A stretch of 64,000 nt of DNA, from contig PDUO01000007.1 in assembly GCA_003008705.1 (NCBI GenBank), positions 588,123 to 652,122 of the forward strand, written 5' to 3'. How positions within the stretch are numbered: the stretch's first letter is position 1; the number at the start of each line of letters is the position of its first letter. This DNA is from Pezicula radicicola (lineage: Eukaryota > Ascomycota > Leotiomycetes > Helotiales > Dermateaceae). The notes under the pieces were generated by a model. That model saw nothing but the letters and a program-made list of their open reading frames with translations. It was not told the DNA's origin and ran no database searches. Shown here piece after piece: positions 44,375 to 56,216 of this stretch. The position numbers were made by a program, and so were the translations under genes.

Positions 44375-47300
44375 GATGGATTGAGGTGTCAATTGGGGAT
44401 TGGCGTTGTTGACTGGTAGGGAGAGCTTTCCTTGAGGTTCAATCACGGTTCGGCTAGTTTGCGGCCTGACACCTCAGGAAGGCAACTTCCATATCATCAC
44501 GTGCCATTGTTGAGCCTCATTCCAAGCGCACGTGCAAAGTCACGAGTAACGCTAGCTTCATCTGGATCGATTCATTTGGAGCTCTATCATCACGTGCTCA
44601 AAGTGAGCCTCATATCCTTGGCCACGTAAGGAGTGGGAACACAACAGACAGAAAAGGGGTAGTTCGCGCACCCCAAAAATGGGTTGTATGCACATTGTCG
44701 TCATAATAGTATATCCTCACCAATGTACGGCCGTTCTCGGCATCCCAAGAAAGGTGTTCCCGAGCGACTTCCGAGCGCATGACTCTCGAGGTCTCTCGAG
44801 TCTCTCGTGAGTTGTCGGTTGCTTGCCCTCGATTCGCCGAGGAAATGGCCGATGGCCTTGCAGAGGTTGACTGGTCGATAGAAATCCCTCATGCACAATT
44901 GCGGGTTTTCCTTCAGAATTTCAGAAGCGCCATGCAGGTCATTATTGCAAATTACTATTGTGCATGGAGCCATTTGGAGATCAGAGTGCTTTTGGTATGT
45001 GCTGCCGGTGCTGGGGAAGAAAGACGACGAAAGTTTCGTTTTGCTTTGGAGGATGGTTACAGTTACAGAGTACTACTGTACCTGTACGTATCTGCAAGAC
45101 AAGACTTTTATGTTTCTTCGGCGTCACACAGCGTATTCAGATCTGTACATAGAAACTCCTTGGCAGAATTGTGTCTCGGGAAGGCCTCGAGCAGTCGTCG
45201 CTCTGGATTCAACCAAGCCTCAGCACTGTCAGCATGGTTCAGGTCGAGTACGGAGTACGCGACTCAAGTCTCATCTCAGTCATATTCTTACCACCGGCCC
45301 CCTACTCCGTACCGCAAACACACCGCCTGTCAGCTCTGTGGCCCAGTAGTACCGGTAGGCCAGTAGGTATGGCCGCCGTGGCTCTACGGTAGTAATTGTT
45401 CACGCAAATCTCCAGTGCAGCTGCTCGACCGGGAAATATCTTCAAGACGCGCTTTTGCCGCTAAATCTGCAGACCAACATGTACTCTGCGTCGTAACCTG
45501 CGCTTCTCGAACGTGCTTCCACAAAGTCTCCCACACGAAGGTAGGAAGCTACGAAAATTGCATCCACCAAGAGTGGACATTTGACGTGTCGAGTCTTCAA
45601 GCACTTCAAGCTTCGGAGAGGAGGGGTTGTGAGCTCTGAAGAATGTGGGGTAGAAATGCTGGCGGTCAAGAAAAAGCAGTCCGAGGGCATCTCCAATTCC
45701 ATTTCTACATGATGCTATTGGACGGAGGGCCGCTGGTCGGCATATGTCGTGGATTTCTTTGCATCCTGCAGCACTTGCTTCTGCACAATTACAATGAGGT
45801 CCCTGGACATGCTGCAGAACACGATCTGACTGGGTGTAACTATTGGAGTCCGATCAAAGCAGAACATCACGAGTCTTATTTTATACTCTTTCCTTGCGAA
45901 ATCTCATAGCTTAAGTAGATACGCAATGCATCAAGCGTGGTCGTTACCAGTGTGAAGCGGTGAAGGCGGTACAGATTGTACAGTAGCGGGCACAAATACT
46001 GGGAATAAAATGAGACTAACGATTAGATTCGATCCGATGTGAGCACTACTGATGAGTAGCAGCTGTAAGTATGCTACACCCCCACGCCAAAATAGATGTT
46101 TCAGTGAAAAACCCCGCACCCAGGCATTTCATAGGAGGGAGATTGGGGAGAAGTGTTGAGCCATATAGCCAAGTATGGAGCTCGCAGGTCTGCAGGTCGC
46201 TATTTCGATTGCCGCGATTGACAGCTGCAAATGAATGAACCCTTCGCTTGGTGTCTTGGGCCTCTTGCAGCAACAATTGGCATTTCTTGGTGTACTTGGT
46301 ACGCTTTGGGGCATTTCTTGGAATGTGAGAAAGCTGAAGCATGCGACGTGGGAGGACAAAGAAAGAAAGATATTCTCGGAGAGGCAAAAGATAGGCAGTT
46401 GGCCGTGGATACGATACGTACTCGACGAAAACAAAGCAGGAGATCAACAACAGGATGTACCCGATTGCTGTTACGGAGTGGGCTTCATGACCACAACGAG
46501 AACAACACTACCCTCCGTACTTTTTTTGTACCTCCGTACCTTTCGTACCTAGGTACCGTACTAGACCGCATGCATGCATGCATCATCTAATTATGACGGA
46601 TCGCTTTGTTGATGGAATGACCGATGATGGATGAATGGATGGATGGATGCGGTGGACGGATGGAACAACAGCATTCTCTAGAACAATCATTATTATTATT
46701 TATTATTATTTTGATAGACTTGTGGGAGCAATACGGTAGTCATTTCCGGCTTTCAACAGTTTCACGCCAATCTCTCTTCATATCTCTTTGTTGTGTGTGG
46801 TGAGGGATCTGCTTCCGTCCTCGCCGTCCAGGCTGGTCCCCACCGTTCTAGGGCTTGCTTGTACTGGTGCTGGTGCTGGTACTGGTGCTTGTGCTCGAAG
46901 GGAAAGGGTACTTTGCTTAGCTTATGCTTGCTGCTTGATGTTGCGACAGTCCGAAGACGGCCAAGACATAAACGGTCTGGCGGCATCCACCAGGACCACC
47001 ACAGAAAAGGACAGCCGTGACAGCCACCCAGCAAGAAAAATTGCTGTCGAGCCGCCCGATCCACCCAGATTCCCTCCCCACCCCAGCCCTTCAAGCGCGC
47101 GACCTCATTAATTCATTAACCATTACTTCCTTGGACCTTGAGCAACTAGAAAGGCCAAGCCTTGCCCTCCTTGGCCCTCCCTCCTCCTCCTCCTCTTCCT
47201 TCTTCTTGTTCTTCTCTGCTCTCGTCTTGTCTCTCTCCTCCCACAAACATCCAAATTCAACAAATTCCCAGGGTTTCCGTACAGCTCCTGCTTCTGTCCG

Positions 47301-47952
47301 CCATCAGTCAGCCATACTTCGTAGGGCTCTACGGCGTGGCAAGGCTGTGTGTTGTACAGTACAACCCTGACCAACCAGCAAAACATCAGCAGAAAAGCGA
47401 GGCCCGAGGACCCTGTTCTGTTAAGAAATTCCTGTGCTATAATTATTATCAGGATTTCATCGCTCCTGCAGCAAGCCATCCCAGCTCGTTTCAACGTCAT
47501 ATTGTTGCGATCGCAACCTTCGTACAACCTTAATACCTTAATACCTCACGGCCACAACCCACAAGTGTATACAACTACTTCTTCCGCAGCTTCAAATCGA
47601 AGGTACCACCGGATACATTCACTTTCACATAATCATGTGTACTCAGCTGTTATAGCCAAACGGTCCCTAGGGACGCCATAGCCAACTCCACTCAACCGTC
47701 ATCGCAGGAGGGTATACGCGATTGTGTTGATTGCATTCCAATCCAATCTTCATCCGACTCCGATTCGATCCCAGAGGAGTGATTCGACTGCTCCATACAC
47801 GTTGATTTCCAGATCATTGTTTTCTTCTTTGCATCAAACCTGATATTCGCCACCAACGTCACGACGAACAATTTTCTCTACAACATAAGAACCTTTGATT
47901 TCTCCGATATACGAGACGCGGTTCGCGCATACTAATACCCCTACCTAATTTT
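44375..47952. other. 3.6-kb gene-poor stretch and long leader of the DUF2457-like gene
   Basis: Frames up to 195 codons occur (44779-45366 +, 46046-46450 -) but overlap one another and look like chance translation. A GTAC-rich patch (46505-46552, with repeated CCGTAC/GGTACC), an ATGC run (46567-46583), GGAT/GGATGGAT (46628-46650) and ATTATT (46689-46712) simple repeats cluster together. From about 47100 to 47950 the + strand is very pyrimidine-rich, with CTCCTCCTCC and TTCTTCTTG runs, as in a long fungal 5' leader. No tRNA recognised. Confidence 0.45.
46505..46712. repeat. cluster of simple repeats (GTAC, ATGC, GGAT, ATT)
   Basis: Within about 200 bp four different short tandem repeats occur: scattered GTAC/CCGTACC words, ATGC x4, diverged GGAT/GAAT units, and ATT runs. 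They lie upstream of the DUF2457-like gene and may be polymorphic; function unknown. Confidence 0.6.
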
Positions 47953-50298
47953 ATGACCCCGCCTCAAAACAAGCACGAGATGGGTGTCCAAGATTTCTTC
48001 AACTGGCGTTCCCAAGCGACGACAGCGAATATGCCGGTCACGGAAGATGACGACCTTGCGGCGGACGTCGACGAACCCCCAGATCGTACTGAAAAAGGTA
48101 CAACTGAGTTCCATAAGGCAACAGTCCGACCTCAGAGTCCAAGAAAGGAGTCCTTACTCACCAAGGCCCTCCAGACCAGCCCCGAAAACGATTCCGTTAG
48201 ACCCGAGGTTCATGTCAAGACAAACTTGTTCCGTCGACGATCCTTAATGAGCAACGCGAGTCTAGCATCGACGGCAGATCTCACGAGCGATGGAGGCTTT
48301 ACCAGCCCTGATCGCACAAATACGCCTAGTCCTCCATTTCCGAATACAACATACACGAGCTTTGCTCCATTCTCCTTGGGCCAGAAACCCACCAACACAG
48401 TATCACCACCAATTGTAACAACCGAGATGCGGGACCCAGCCGTTACTGCCACACACGACTTAGTCAGTGTATCTCCAAAAGCCACCCCTGCAGTGGAACC
48501 TCTCAAGAGACGATGCATCACATTTGCCTGTGGTACTCAAAAACCGAAAGCCGCCCCAACCTCACAACCAGTACAAGAAGATAAGGTTGAGGAAAAGCCA
48601 AGGCCGCGCTGCATCAAATTCGCTTGCCCAGCAAAACCATCAGAAAAGGCAAAGGCAGAAAAGGAGGAAAGGGAAAAGGCACAGCAACTGAAGGCAGTTG
48701 AGGTGTCCAAACCTACTGAACAGAGACACTCGTCTTCTGGACGATCACCCTCCTTGACCCGGAAGATACGCCCTCAATCCTCAAGTTCACGGTCCCACCA
48801 CGATTCTACTGGAACAGTCAGACGTGCGTCACAGAGTCCTGTTGCTGTACGCACTTCCAAGCCTAAATATATTGTCGCCTCCGAGAGCGATTTGCAGTCT
48901 TCGGAAGCCACCCGGTTCAATGAATTTGCTAGCGAACAATTGCAGGAGGATGATTGGATCCGAAAGGATGCCGAGGAGGATCTTGTTAGAATGAAGAAGC
49001 TTACTATCAAGGATACGTTAATGAAAGAGAACGCCATTCGCCAACTTGGGACTGAGGCAGAAGAGGAAGCTTTGGAAGAAGATGAGGAGGAAGATGGTCA
49101 CGATAATGGCTATGATTCAGATGATGAGAACATCGACGACGATGAGGATGATGACGACCTTACCTTCAATGGTTCGGATGATGAAGATGAGGCCTCCGAT
49201 GGAAACGAGACTGATAATGAAGCTGGGTTCGCCGATTCCGATGACGAGAGCGACGGTGACGGTTATCAATTCTGGACGCCGGGCAGAACTGGTCCCATGA
49301 GGCACAATGGTGAAGTAAGCACATACCGTGCATCCGCTCACCGAACTGCTTCAACATCTTCAATCGACTCCCTGGAGCACTTGAAGCCAATTAAAGAGGC
49401 CAATGATAGCCGACGCTCTAAACCGAGTCGTCGCATCAAGATTCGTCCAGGAACGCCGGATCTTCCGGACAGTACCGACTTCGTCTGTGGCACTCTTGAC
49501 GAAGATCGTCCTCTTGAAGACGCATACATCTCGTGCATGAAGGCCAGAAAGTCCCACGGAAAAGTCATTCCTCAGGACATCGACCCAAGTTTCCCAACCT
49601 CCGATCCAGAAGATGAGGAAGACGAGAACGACGTTATCGAGACAGCAAATGATAGTGAGGAGCATATTTGGATTCATGGCAAGTTCGAGGACTCGGATTC
49701 TGAGAAATATGGACGCCGTCGTTCCACTGTTCAGGGGCATTCGCCAAGAAGACTGCGTTCACCACCTCCACCAAAGAGACTTCACTCGCCACCTCCTCCA
49801 GCCAAGCGTCGTCTTCATTCACCTCCCCCTCGAAAGCTTTTTGGACACTCTCCCAAGCGCATGCATTCTCCAGCGCCTGCGCCAACTATTCAATCTCCAA
49901 CTACATCGCCCGCTGAGCATGCAACAAGTGCAGCAATTACCTTCGCACAACTTGGGTCAAGAGCTGGTATTACGCATACCAAGTCTCTTCCACGTACTCC
50001 CAATGCCTTTTGCCGTCAGTACAGGGCATCTCGCTTGGCTGCAGCAAACGGAAATGACCCCGAGGACAGCAATGACGCTCATATTCGAGGTGCCATCGAT
50101 ATTGTCAAGGGTCTTGAACAAAAAAGACAGCGCCGCAAAGAAAAGTTCTACCAAAAGCAGTGTAACCGGGCAAGAAAAGGCCAGCCTGAGCGCAAGCCGC
50201 AACCCGGAAAAGGAGCAGAGCGAATGAGAGAGCTGGGCCTACTAATGGCCGGGAAGCTGGGACAAGACCAGAATCCTAACTACATACTGTCTGCTTAG
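47953..50298 (+). CDS. DUF2457-like acidic/proline-rich fungal protein (781 aa)
   Basis: One intronless frame from ATG to TAG. I place it in the fungal DUF2457 type by its layout, from memory and without a search. Two copies of an R-x-C-I-x-F-A-C motif lie at about residues 185-193 (RRCITFAC) and 217-226 (RPRCIKFAC). Between the basic, Ser-rich middle and the C-terminal half is a helical DDWIRKDAEEDLVRMKKLTIKDTLMKE and a long Asp/Glu stretch (about residues 375-435). Next come YQFWTPGRTGP, a DFVCGTLDEDRPLEDAYISCM segment, six HSP/RSP-PPP-type repeats (RSPPPPKRLHSPPPP), and a basic C-terminus rich in RRKEKFYQKQ. This suggests a nuclear scaffold; function is unknown. Confidence 0.85.
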   Translation: MTPPQNKHEMGVQDFFNWRSQATTANMPVTEDDDLAADVDEPPDRTEKGTTEFHKATVRPQSPRKESLLTKALQTSPENDSVRPEVHVKTNLFRRRSLMSNASLASTADLTSDGGFTSPDRTNTPSPPFPNTTYTSFAPFSLGQKPTNTVSPPIVTTEMRDPAVTATHDLVSVSPKATPAVEPLKRRCITFACGTQKPKAAPTSQPVQEDKVEEKPRPRCIKFACPAKPSEKAKAEKEEREKAQQLKAVEVSKPTEQRHSSSGRSPSLTRKIRPQSSSSRSHHDSTGTVRRASQSPVAVRTSKPKYIVASESDLQSSEATRFNEFASEQLQEDDWIRKDAEEDLVRMKKLTIKDTLMKENAIRQLGTEAEEEALEEDEEEDGHDNGYDSDDENIDDDEDDDDLTFNGSDDEDEASDGNETDNEAGFADSDDESDGDGYQFWTPGRTGPMRHNGEVSTYRASAHRTASTSSIDSLEHLKPIKEANDSRRSKPSRRIKIRPGTPDLPDSTDFVCGTLDEDRPLEDAYISCMKARKSHGKVIPQDIDPSFPTSDPEDEEDENDVIETANDSEEHIWIHGKFEDSDSEKYGRRRSTVQGHSPRRLRSPPPPKRLHSPPPPAKRRLHSPPPRKLFGHSPKRMHSPAPAPTIQSPTTSPAEHATSAAITFAQLGSRAGITHTKSLPRTPNAFCRQYRASRLAAANGNDPEDSNDAHIRGAIDIVKGLEQKRQRRKEKFYQKQCNRARKGQPERKPQPGKGAERMRELGLLMAGKLGQDQNPNYILSA

Positions 50299-51222
50299 CC
50301 CTAGACTGGCTACAGACCAACCTTCCATTACCTTGTACATATTCTATTCTCTGCAACCACGATCTAATAGGTCTGGTGAGCCACCTTGTATATACCAGTT
50401 ATTCCCTTACTGTCAGGCGGGGTCATTTTGGAGCATAGCATAGCGCGGCAGCATATGGTCATGGTTCATTTCAAAGTACATAGGAAGCGGGAGTAGCATA
50501 GGAGGCCAGCGACTGCTTATTGTATCTCTTACTTCGAGATAGCTTTCATAAATTGAAGCACCATCATATTCATACAGCGTTCTTATTGCTTGTGCGACTG
50601 TCGTGACTAGCTATGCACAAGACTAGTTAGAATCCTTAGGGGAACTAGATCGTATTCGGATTGGTTCTATGATTAAGCTTGGAAGATCCTGTTTAAAGGC
50701 AATAGTGTTAAACTCTCTCACATAACACGTTTCTTTAATATGTAGCCCTTGATTAGATAATCTTTAACAAGCTGTCAATCAACTATTGTTCTTTGAAGGT
50801 GATGCTAAGAAGGCATCTAGGTGGGTCTAGAATCTTTGGTGGGAACTAGATATTATTCGAGCACTACTAGGATTGATACTAAGAAGATATTGTATCAACC
50901 GGGAGAAATAGCGTTGAACACATCTCGAACAACGAGTACATATCAAAAAAACACGTTACTCTGATATGTAGTTATTGATGAGTTGTCCTTTGACTGCCTA
51001 CTTACTCACATCATCATCACCTGGTGCATCTGATGTTCTTTAAGGTAAAGACAGATATGCCTGAGGCTAAGATTAACTAGCGCAGTCCCGGCCAGATCAA
51101 CAACTGCCCAGGATATCTACATAAAGTTGGCCGCAGCCTTCTTTGACAAGCATTTCACACAACCTCTTTCTACGAAACTAATCACTACCCAGTCCGAAGA
51201 CACAGATATCCCAATCTCTACA
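50299..51222. other. intergenic, upstream of Sar1
   Basis: No protein frame of note. Most of it is taken up by the degenerate duplicated unit listed separately (50638-51050). The final 150 bases, rich in CAACC/ACAACC and CTCTTT words, are the probable Sar1 promoter and leader. Confidence 0.45.
50638..51050 (+). repeat. degenerate tandem duplication, about 200-nt unit
   Basis: Two segments share landmarks in the same order: GGAACTAGAT then TATTCG (50641 and 50842), AATAG-GTT-AAC (near 50701 and 50905), ACACGTT followed by ATATGTAG (50727-50745 and 50951-50971), TTGAT-AG, and TGTTCTTT-AAGG (50787 and 51034). The spacing grows from about 202 to 247 nt, so indels have built up. No open frame is conserved between copies. 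Confidence 0.55.
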
Positions 51223-52175
<953 letters not shown>

Positions 52176-52839
52176 ATGATGTTGGCTAGGTGGAGAGGTA
52201 CCATATATGGGCGAGAGCTTCCTTGCGGAGAATGAAATGATGGGCTGGAGTTTACAAAGGTCATTTTTCTATGCTACTCTGGCAGGGTTTGGAAGGTTAT
52301 GGAGTTCCATAATTCATCTGACTCTAGGCCAACTTGTTTGTACCCAGCATAGTATTTTCATTAAAGACTTTTCTCTCTCTCTTTCTCTTTCTCTCTCTAC
52401 CTCTACAAGGCAACATGAAATATGATGATGGTATACCTACTTCGCACGCCACCTGCAAGGCTGACCGGAAACGGCACTATTGAGTACATGTAGATACAGT
52501 ACATAGAAGATGTTGTTAGCCTCACACCAACATTTTCGCACACTAGCTTCACGCAAGCCACACATCCCTTGAGCTTCATAACGAAAAACCCAAGATTTAG
52601 TGAGTTTTGCTTTAGTGGACTTCGCCTTCTTGATACCCTTCCAACGTTCTACCAATTCGGCATGGGCTCCGGAGGTCCAACCGAGAAACCTCGCTTTAAG
52701 ATACGTCATGGGATACAGCTCCGTGACACTGGACCTCAACAAAATACCAGAGCCTCAGAGCATAACAAGAGCGCATTCCAACGCCAACATCACAGCGCAA
52801 TGCATACCGACGTTCAACCAACATCTCAATAGCAACATC
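52176..52839. other. spacer between Sar1 and the patatin lipase gene
   Basis: This holds the Sar1 3' region, a TCTC/CTTT simple repeat at about 52371-52407, and the promoter/leader of the lipase. The lipase frame is open upstream as far as 52600 without an intervening stop, with an in-frame ATG at 52708 (MGYSSVTLDLN) that would add 44 residues; I prefer the later ATG in good context. Confidence 0.45.
52371..52407 (+). repeat. CT-rich microsatellite
   Basis: Runs of TCTCTC and CTTTCTC units make a 37-nt pyrimidine tract downstream of Sar1, between two co-oriented genes. Confidence 0.7.
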
Positions 52840-55278
52840 ATGGCAGACCTGAGTCATGCAACTGACGGCCCCTCTCCCCTCTCTGAAGAGGGCTACGATG
52901 AATCGCTACTCCCCGACTTCCACCGCCAGTTTTTGTCTGAAGAACACCTTCATGCCTTTGCCCTTGCACTCTCAGCCCCCGAATCCTCTGCCAGCACTGA
53001 TGATCTGCTCAGCAGTGCGGGCATCACAAGCCCAGCGACGCCCGTTCGATCCAGTACTGATTCCCAGAGAGGCAAGCTTGCCCCACTCACAAATACCAGC
53101 CATGCCTGTGTGAATGGGAATGCGAGCCCGCAGAGCCTGTTCATTACTGCGAAACATGACTGGGCTCCTATAGCACCTTCAAAAACGGGAAAGAAACGTA
53201 GTAGGAGAGATAAGAAACCGGATTCGAAGAGGAAGCAGAGGCGGGCGCCTTGGAGGCGTAGAGATGAAACAAGGGAGGGATACTTGTATACGCTGTTGAA
53301 GTGGCCCTTACTATGTGTTGCCGGAGCTTGGCTGACAGGCTTGGGAATCTCGTATCTGGTGACGAGGTTATACATATGGTGCTACGAATATTTTATTGCG
53401 TGGAGAGGACAGAGAAATCGCTTGCGACACCAATTGCAAGCTACCACGAATTATGGAGACTGGGTTGTCGCTGCTAAGGAATTGGATACGTATCTGGGTA
53501 ATGACGAATGGAAGGAAACGGACGAATATGCATATTATGATCATAAGACGGTGCGCAGGGTTGTAGATCAACTACGCAAAAGTATACGAGTGATTGAGAA
53601 GGCTGAGAAAGAAGGGAAGTCGGGGGAGAAAGAGAAGGCTGTGGATGAACTGAAGAGTTCTATCGAGGCTTGTATGAAGAGTAACTTCGTTGGGACGGAG
53701 AATTCACGATTGTACTCACAAACATATTACGGGACGAAGAACCTCGTGCAAACTTTTAATGATGAAGGTAAGCCTAAACATATACATCTAATCCTTCAGC
53801 CCTGGCTGACATGAGATTGTTGTAGTCGAAAAGGGGATTTCGATCCTCTTGGAATCCGAAGAACTTGGAATAGATGAGAAGCGTACACTCTTCAAACGCA
53901 TGCATACCAATTTTGGTCGGACAGCATTATGTCTGTCAGGCGGTGCCTCCTTTGCTTACTATCATTTCGGCGTGATCAAAGCTCTTTTGGATGCAGATCT
54001 TCTCCCCGATGTCATTACAGGAACCTCTGGGGGAGCACTCGTAGCAGCACTCGTAGCTACGAGAACAAACGAGGAATTGAAGGCGCTTCTCGTACCAGCT
54101 CTTGCAGGCAAGATCAATGCCTGTTCAGAACCTTTCCTGACTTGGGCTCCGAGGTGGTGGAAGACCGGTGCGAGATTCGACTCAGTTGACTGGGCACGCA
54201 GGTGTAGTTGGTTCACCAGGGGAAGCATGACATTTCGAGAGGCCTATGAGCGGACAGGCAGAATATTAAACGTTTCCTGCGTTCCGGCTGATCCGGTAGG
54301 TATCCAAAATTGCTTGATGAATTGGGGCTCTCTGGCTAACTGAAACAGCACTCTCCAACAATACTGACGAATTATCTCACAAGCCCGGACTGTGTTATCT
54401 GGTCAGCAGTTTTGGCTTCGGCCGCTGTCCCTGGGATTTTGAATCCGGTCGTTCTCATGATGAAGACACGAGATGGTACACTCGTTCCTTATTCATTCGG
54501 CCACAAATGGAAAGACGGGAGTCTCCGCACTGATATCCCGCTAAAAGCCTTGAATCTGCACTTCAATGTCAACTTCAGTATTGTTTCGCAAGTCAACCCT
54601 CACGTAAATCTGTTTTTCTTCTCTTCTCGAGGTTCAGTAGGACAACCAGTAACCCATCGTCGTGGCCGCGGCTGGCGTGGTGGCTTCCTAGGCAGCGCTA
54701 CAGAGCAATATCTCAAACTTGACCTCACTAAATGGCTTAAAGTAGTCAGGCACTTAGAACTTCTACCTCGTCCCCTCGGCCAGGACTGGAGCCTGATTTG
54801 GCTACAGCAGTTCTCGGGCACCATTACAATCTGGCCCCGCTCCATCGTTTCTGATTTCTGGCGCATTCTCGCCGATCCTAATCCCAAGCAACTTGCTCGT
54901 ATGCTCCACGTTGGCCAACAAAGCTGCTTTCCTCGACTTAAGTTCATAGCAAACCGCTTGAAGGTCGAAAGATTGATTGAGCGTGGCAGGAGAGAGACGA
55001 GAGTGGGTATCAGAAGAGGCAGTATTGAGAGTATTATGAGTGAGGAAGATCTGAGGAGTCTATTGAGGAGGAGTGATGGAGCAGAAAATACAGCGACGGA
55101 GGAAGAAAGTGCTGATGAGACTGAGGATGCTCTTACGAGTGACGAAGGTTTTGATCTGGACGCTCGTTACAATGGAAGCAATGGGACTAAGGAGCCGGGA
55201 GAGAGTAGCAGTACTGAAGATTTGAACAGAGAGTTATTGATGCAGGGGGGGATACCGAGTGAGAAAGGGGGTTTGTAA
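52840..55278 (+). CDS. patatin-like triacylglycerol lipase (Tgl3/4/5 type), 775 aa
   Basis: This family mobilises stored triacylglycerol at lipid droplets and also acts as lysophospholipid acyltransferase. Exons are 52840-53767, 53826-54295 and 54349-55278. A basic, disordered N-terminus precedes a hydrophobic hairpin-like segment (residues about 151-173) and an upstream helical domain of the DUF3336 type (KTVRRVVDQLRKSIRVIEK, NFVGTENSRLYSQTYYGTKNLV). The patatin domain has the oxyanion glycine motif LSGGASFAYYHFGV (346-359), nucleophile Ser377 in GTSGG and catalytic Asp522 in DGSL. FSIVSQVNPHVNLFF is also typical. The C-terminal tail is acidic. Size lies within the range of yeast Tgl3 to Tgl4. 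Confidence 0.95.
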
Positions 55279-56216
55279 GTGTGGTTAGAAATGAGATGAG
55301 AGATGAAGTAGGAGGGGAGTTGAGCAAATAAATAGAGTGGAGTCTATTGCATGTTGTATCCATCACACGGCCACAAACAGCATTACTTAGGTATACCATT
55401 GTTTACATAGAGTTCAATTTCGGTTTCTTTTTTTCTAGACATGAACTACAAACGATCATCATCAATCTAGTCGTTCGTTTATTATTCAGTCTTTCCCCCA
55501 ATTATAGAATCTCTGCAGGACGACGGGAGATAAACGTAGGGAAATGAAAAGCCCTCTCATACAGCACAGTAAGTACATAAAGTTTACATACATACCCTCC
55601 CTACCTATTCAGCAACTATCTGGTGTATCAATGCAAACGGAATAAAACTCTCTTCCTATCACATCTCAACAAACTGTTTTTTTTCTTTTTGTTTCCAAAA
55701 CTAAACAAATGCAAGAAGAAACACTTTGTTGCAAATCGCACCTGTGAGACATTTTCTCAGCTCGCTCGTTCATTTCGGAGATTTTTTTTGTTTTGGTTTT
55801 AGCTGGGGTTAGAGTTGGTTCACGACTCAGCAGCACTGTTATTGGTACTGTAGAGTAGTGAGGCTGTGAGGTCTGGTGTGTTTAGTTGATACATAAAATT
55901 TCCGAAAGAAAAAGAAAATTTAACCTTTAACCTATGTAGACTATGTGTTTTTGTTTTTGGGCCCCAAGGGAGATTTTTGGTGGGTTTGTGGTTTTGTACT
56001 TCGTAATTACTGGGGTTTGTTGGTGGGCTTGTGGGTGAGGTCGGTATGTGGGCAAGCGTGCCGCCTTTTTTTTTCGGGAGGATGAGTGGGGGAAGTGAAG
56101 GTAGGGTAAGATGTGAGGTTTTTTGATGGGTTTTTGGCTTTAGTAGGATTTTGGGATTTTTGGGATTTTTGGGATTTGCATTTGTTTTTACAAAGTTGGG
56201 AAAGAATGTCTTAGTT

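Noticed and set aside
44779..45366. 195-codon frame on the + strand
   Set aside because: It overlaps a 152-codon frame in another phase, neither with recognisable motifs or neat splice sites; likely chance in a GC-richer patch.
46046..46450. 134-codon minus-strand frame
   Set aside because: Opposed by 119- and 105-codon frames on the other strand over the same bases; no protein-like pattern.
49613..50227. 204-codon frame inside the DUF2457-like gene
   Set aside because: A shifted frame of the 781-aa gene; the main frame has motifs and proper ends.
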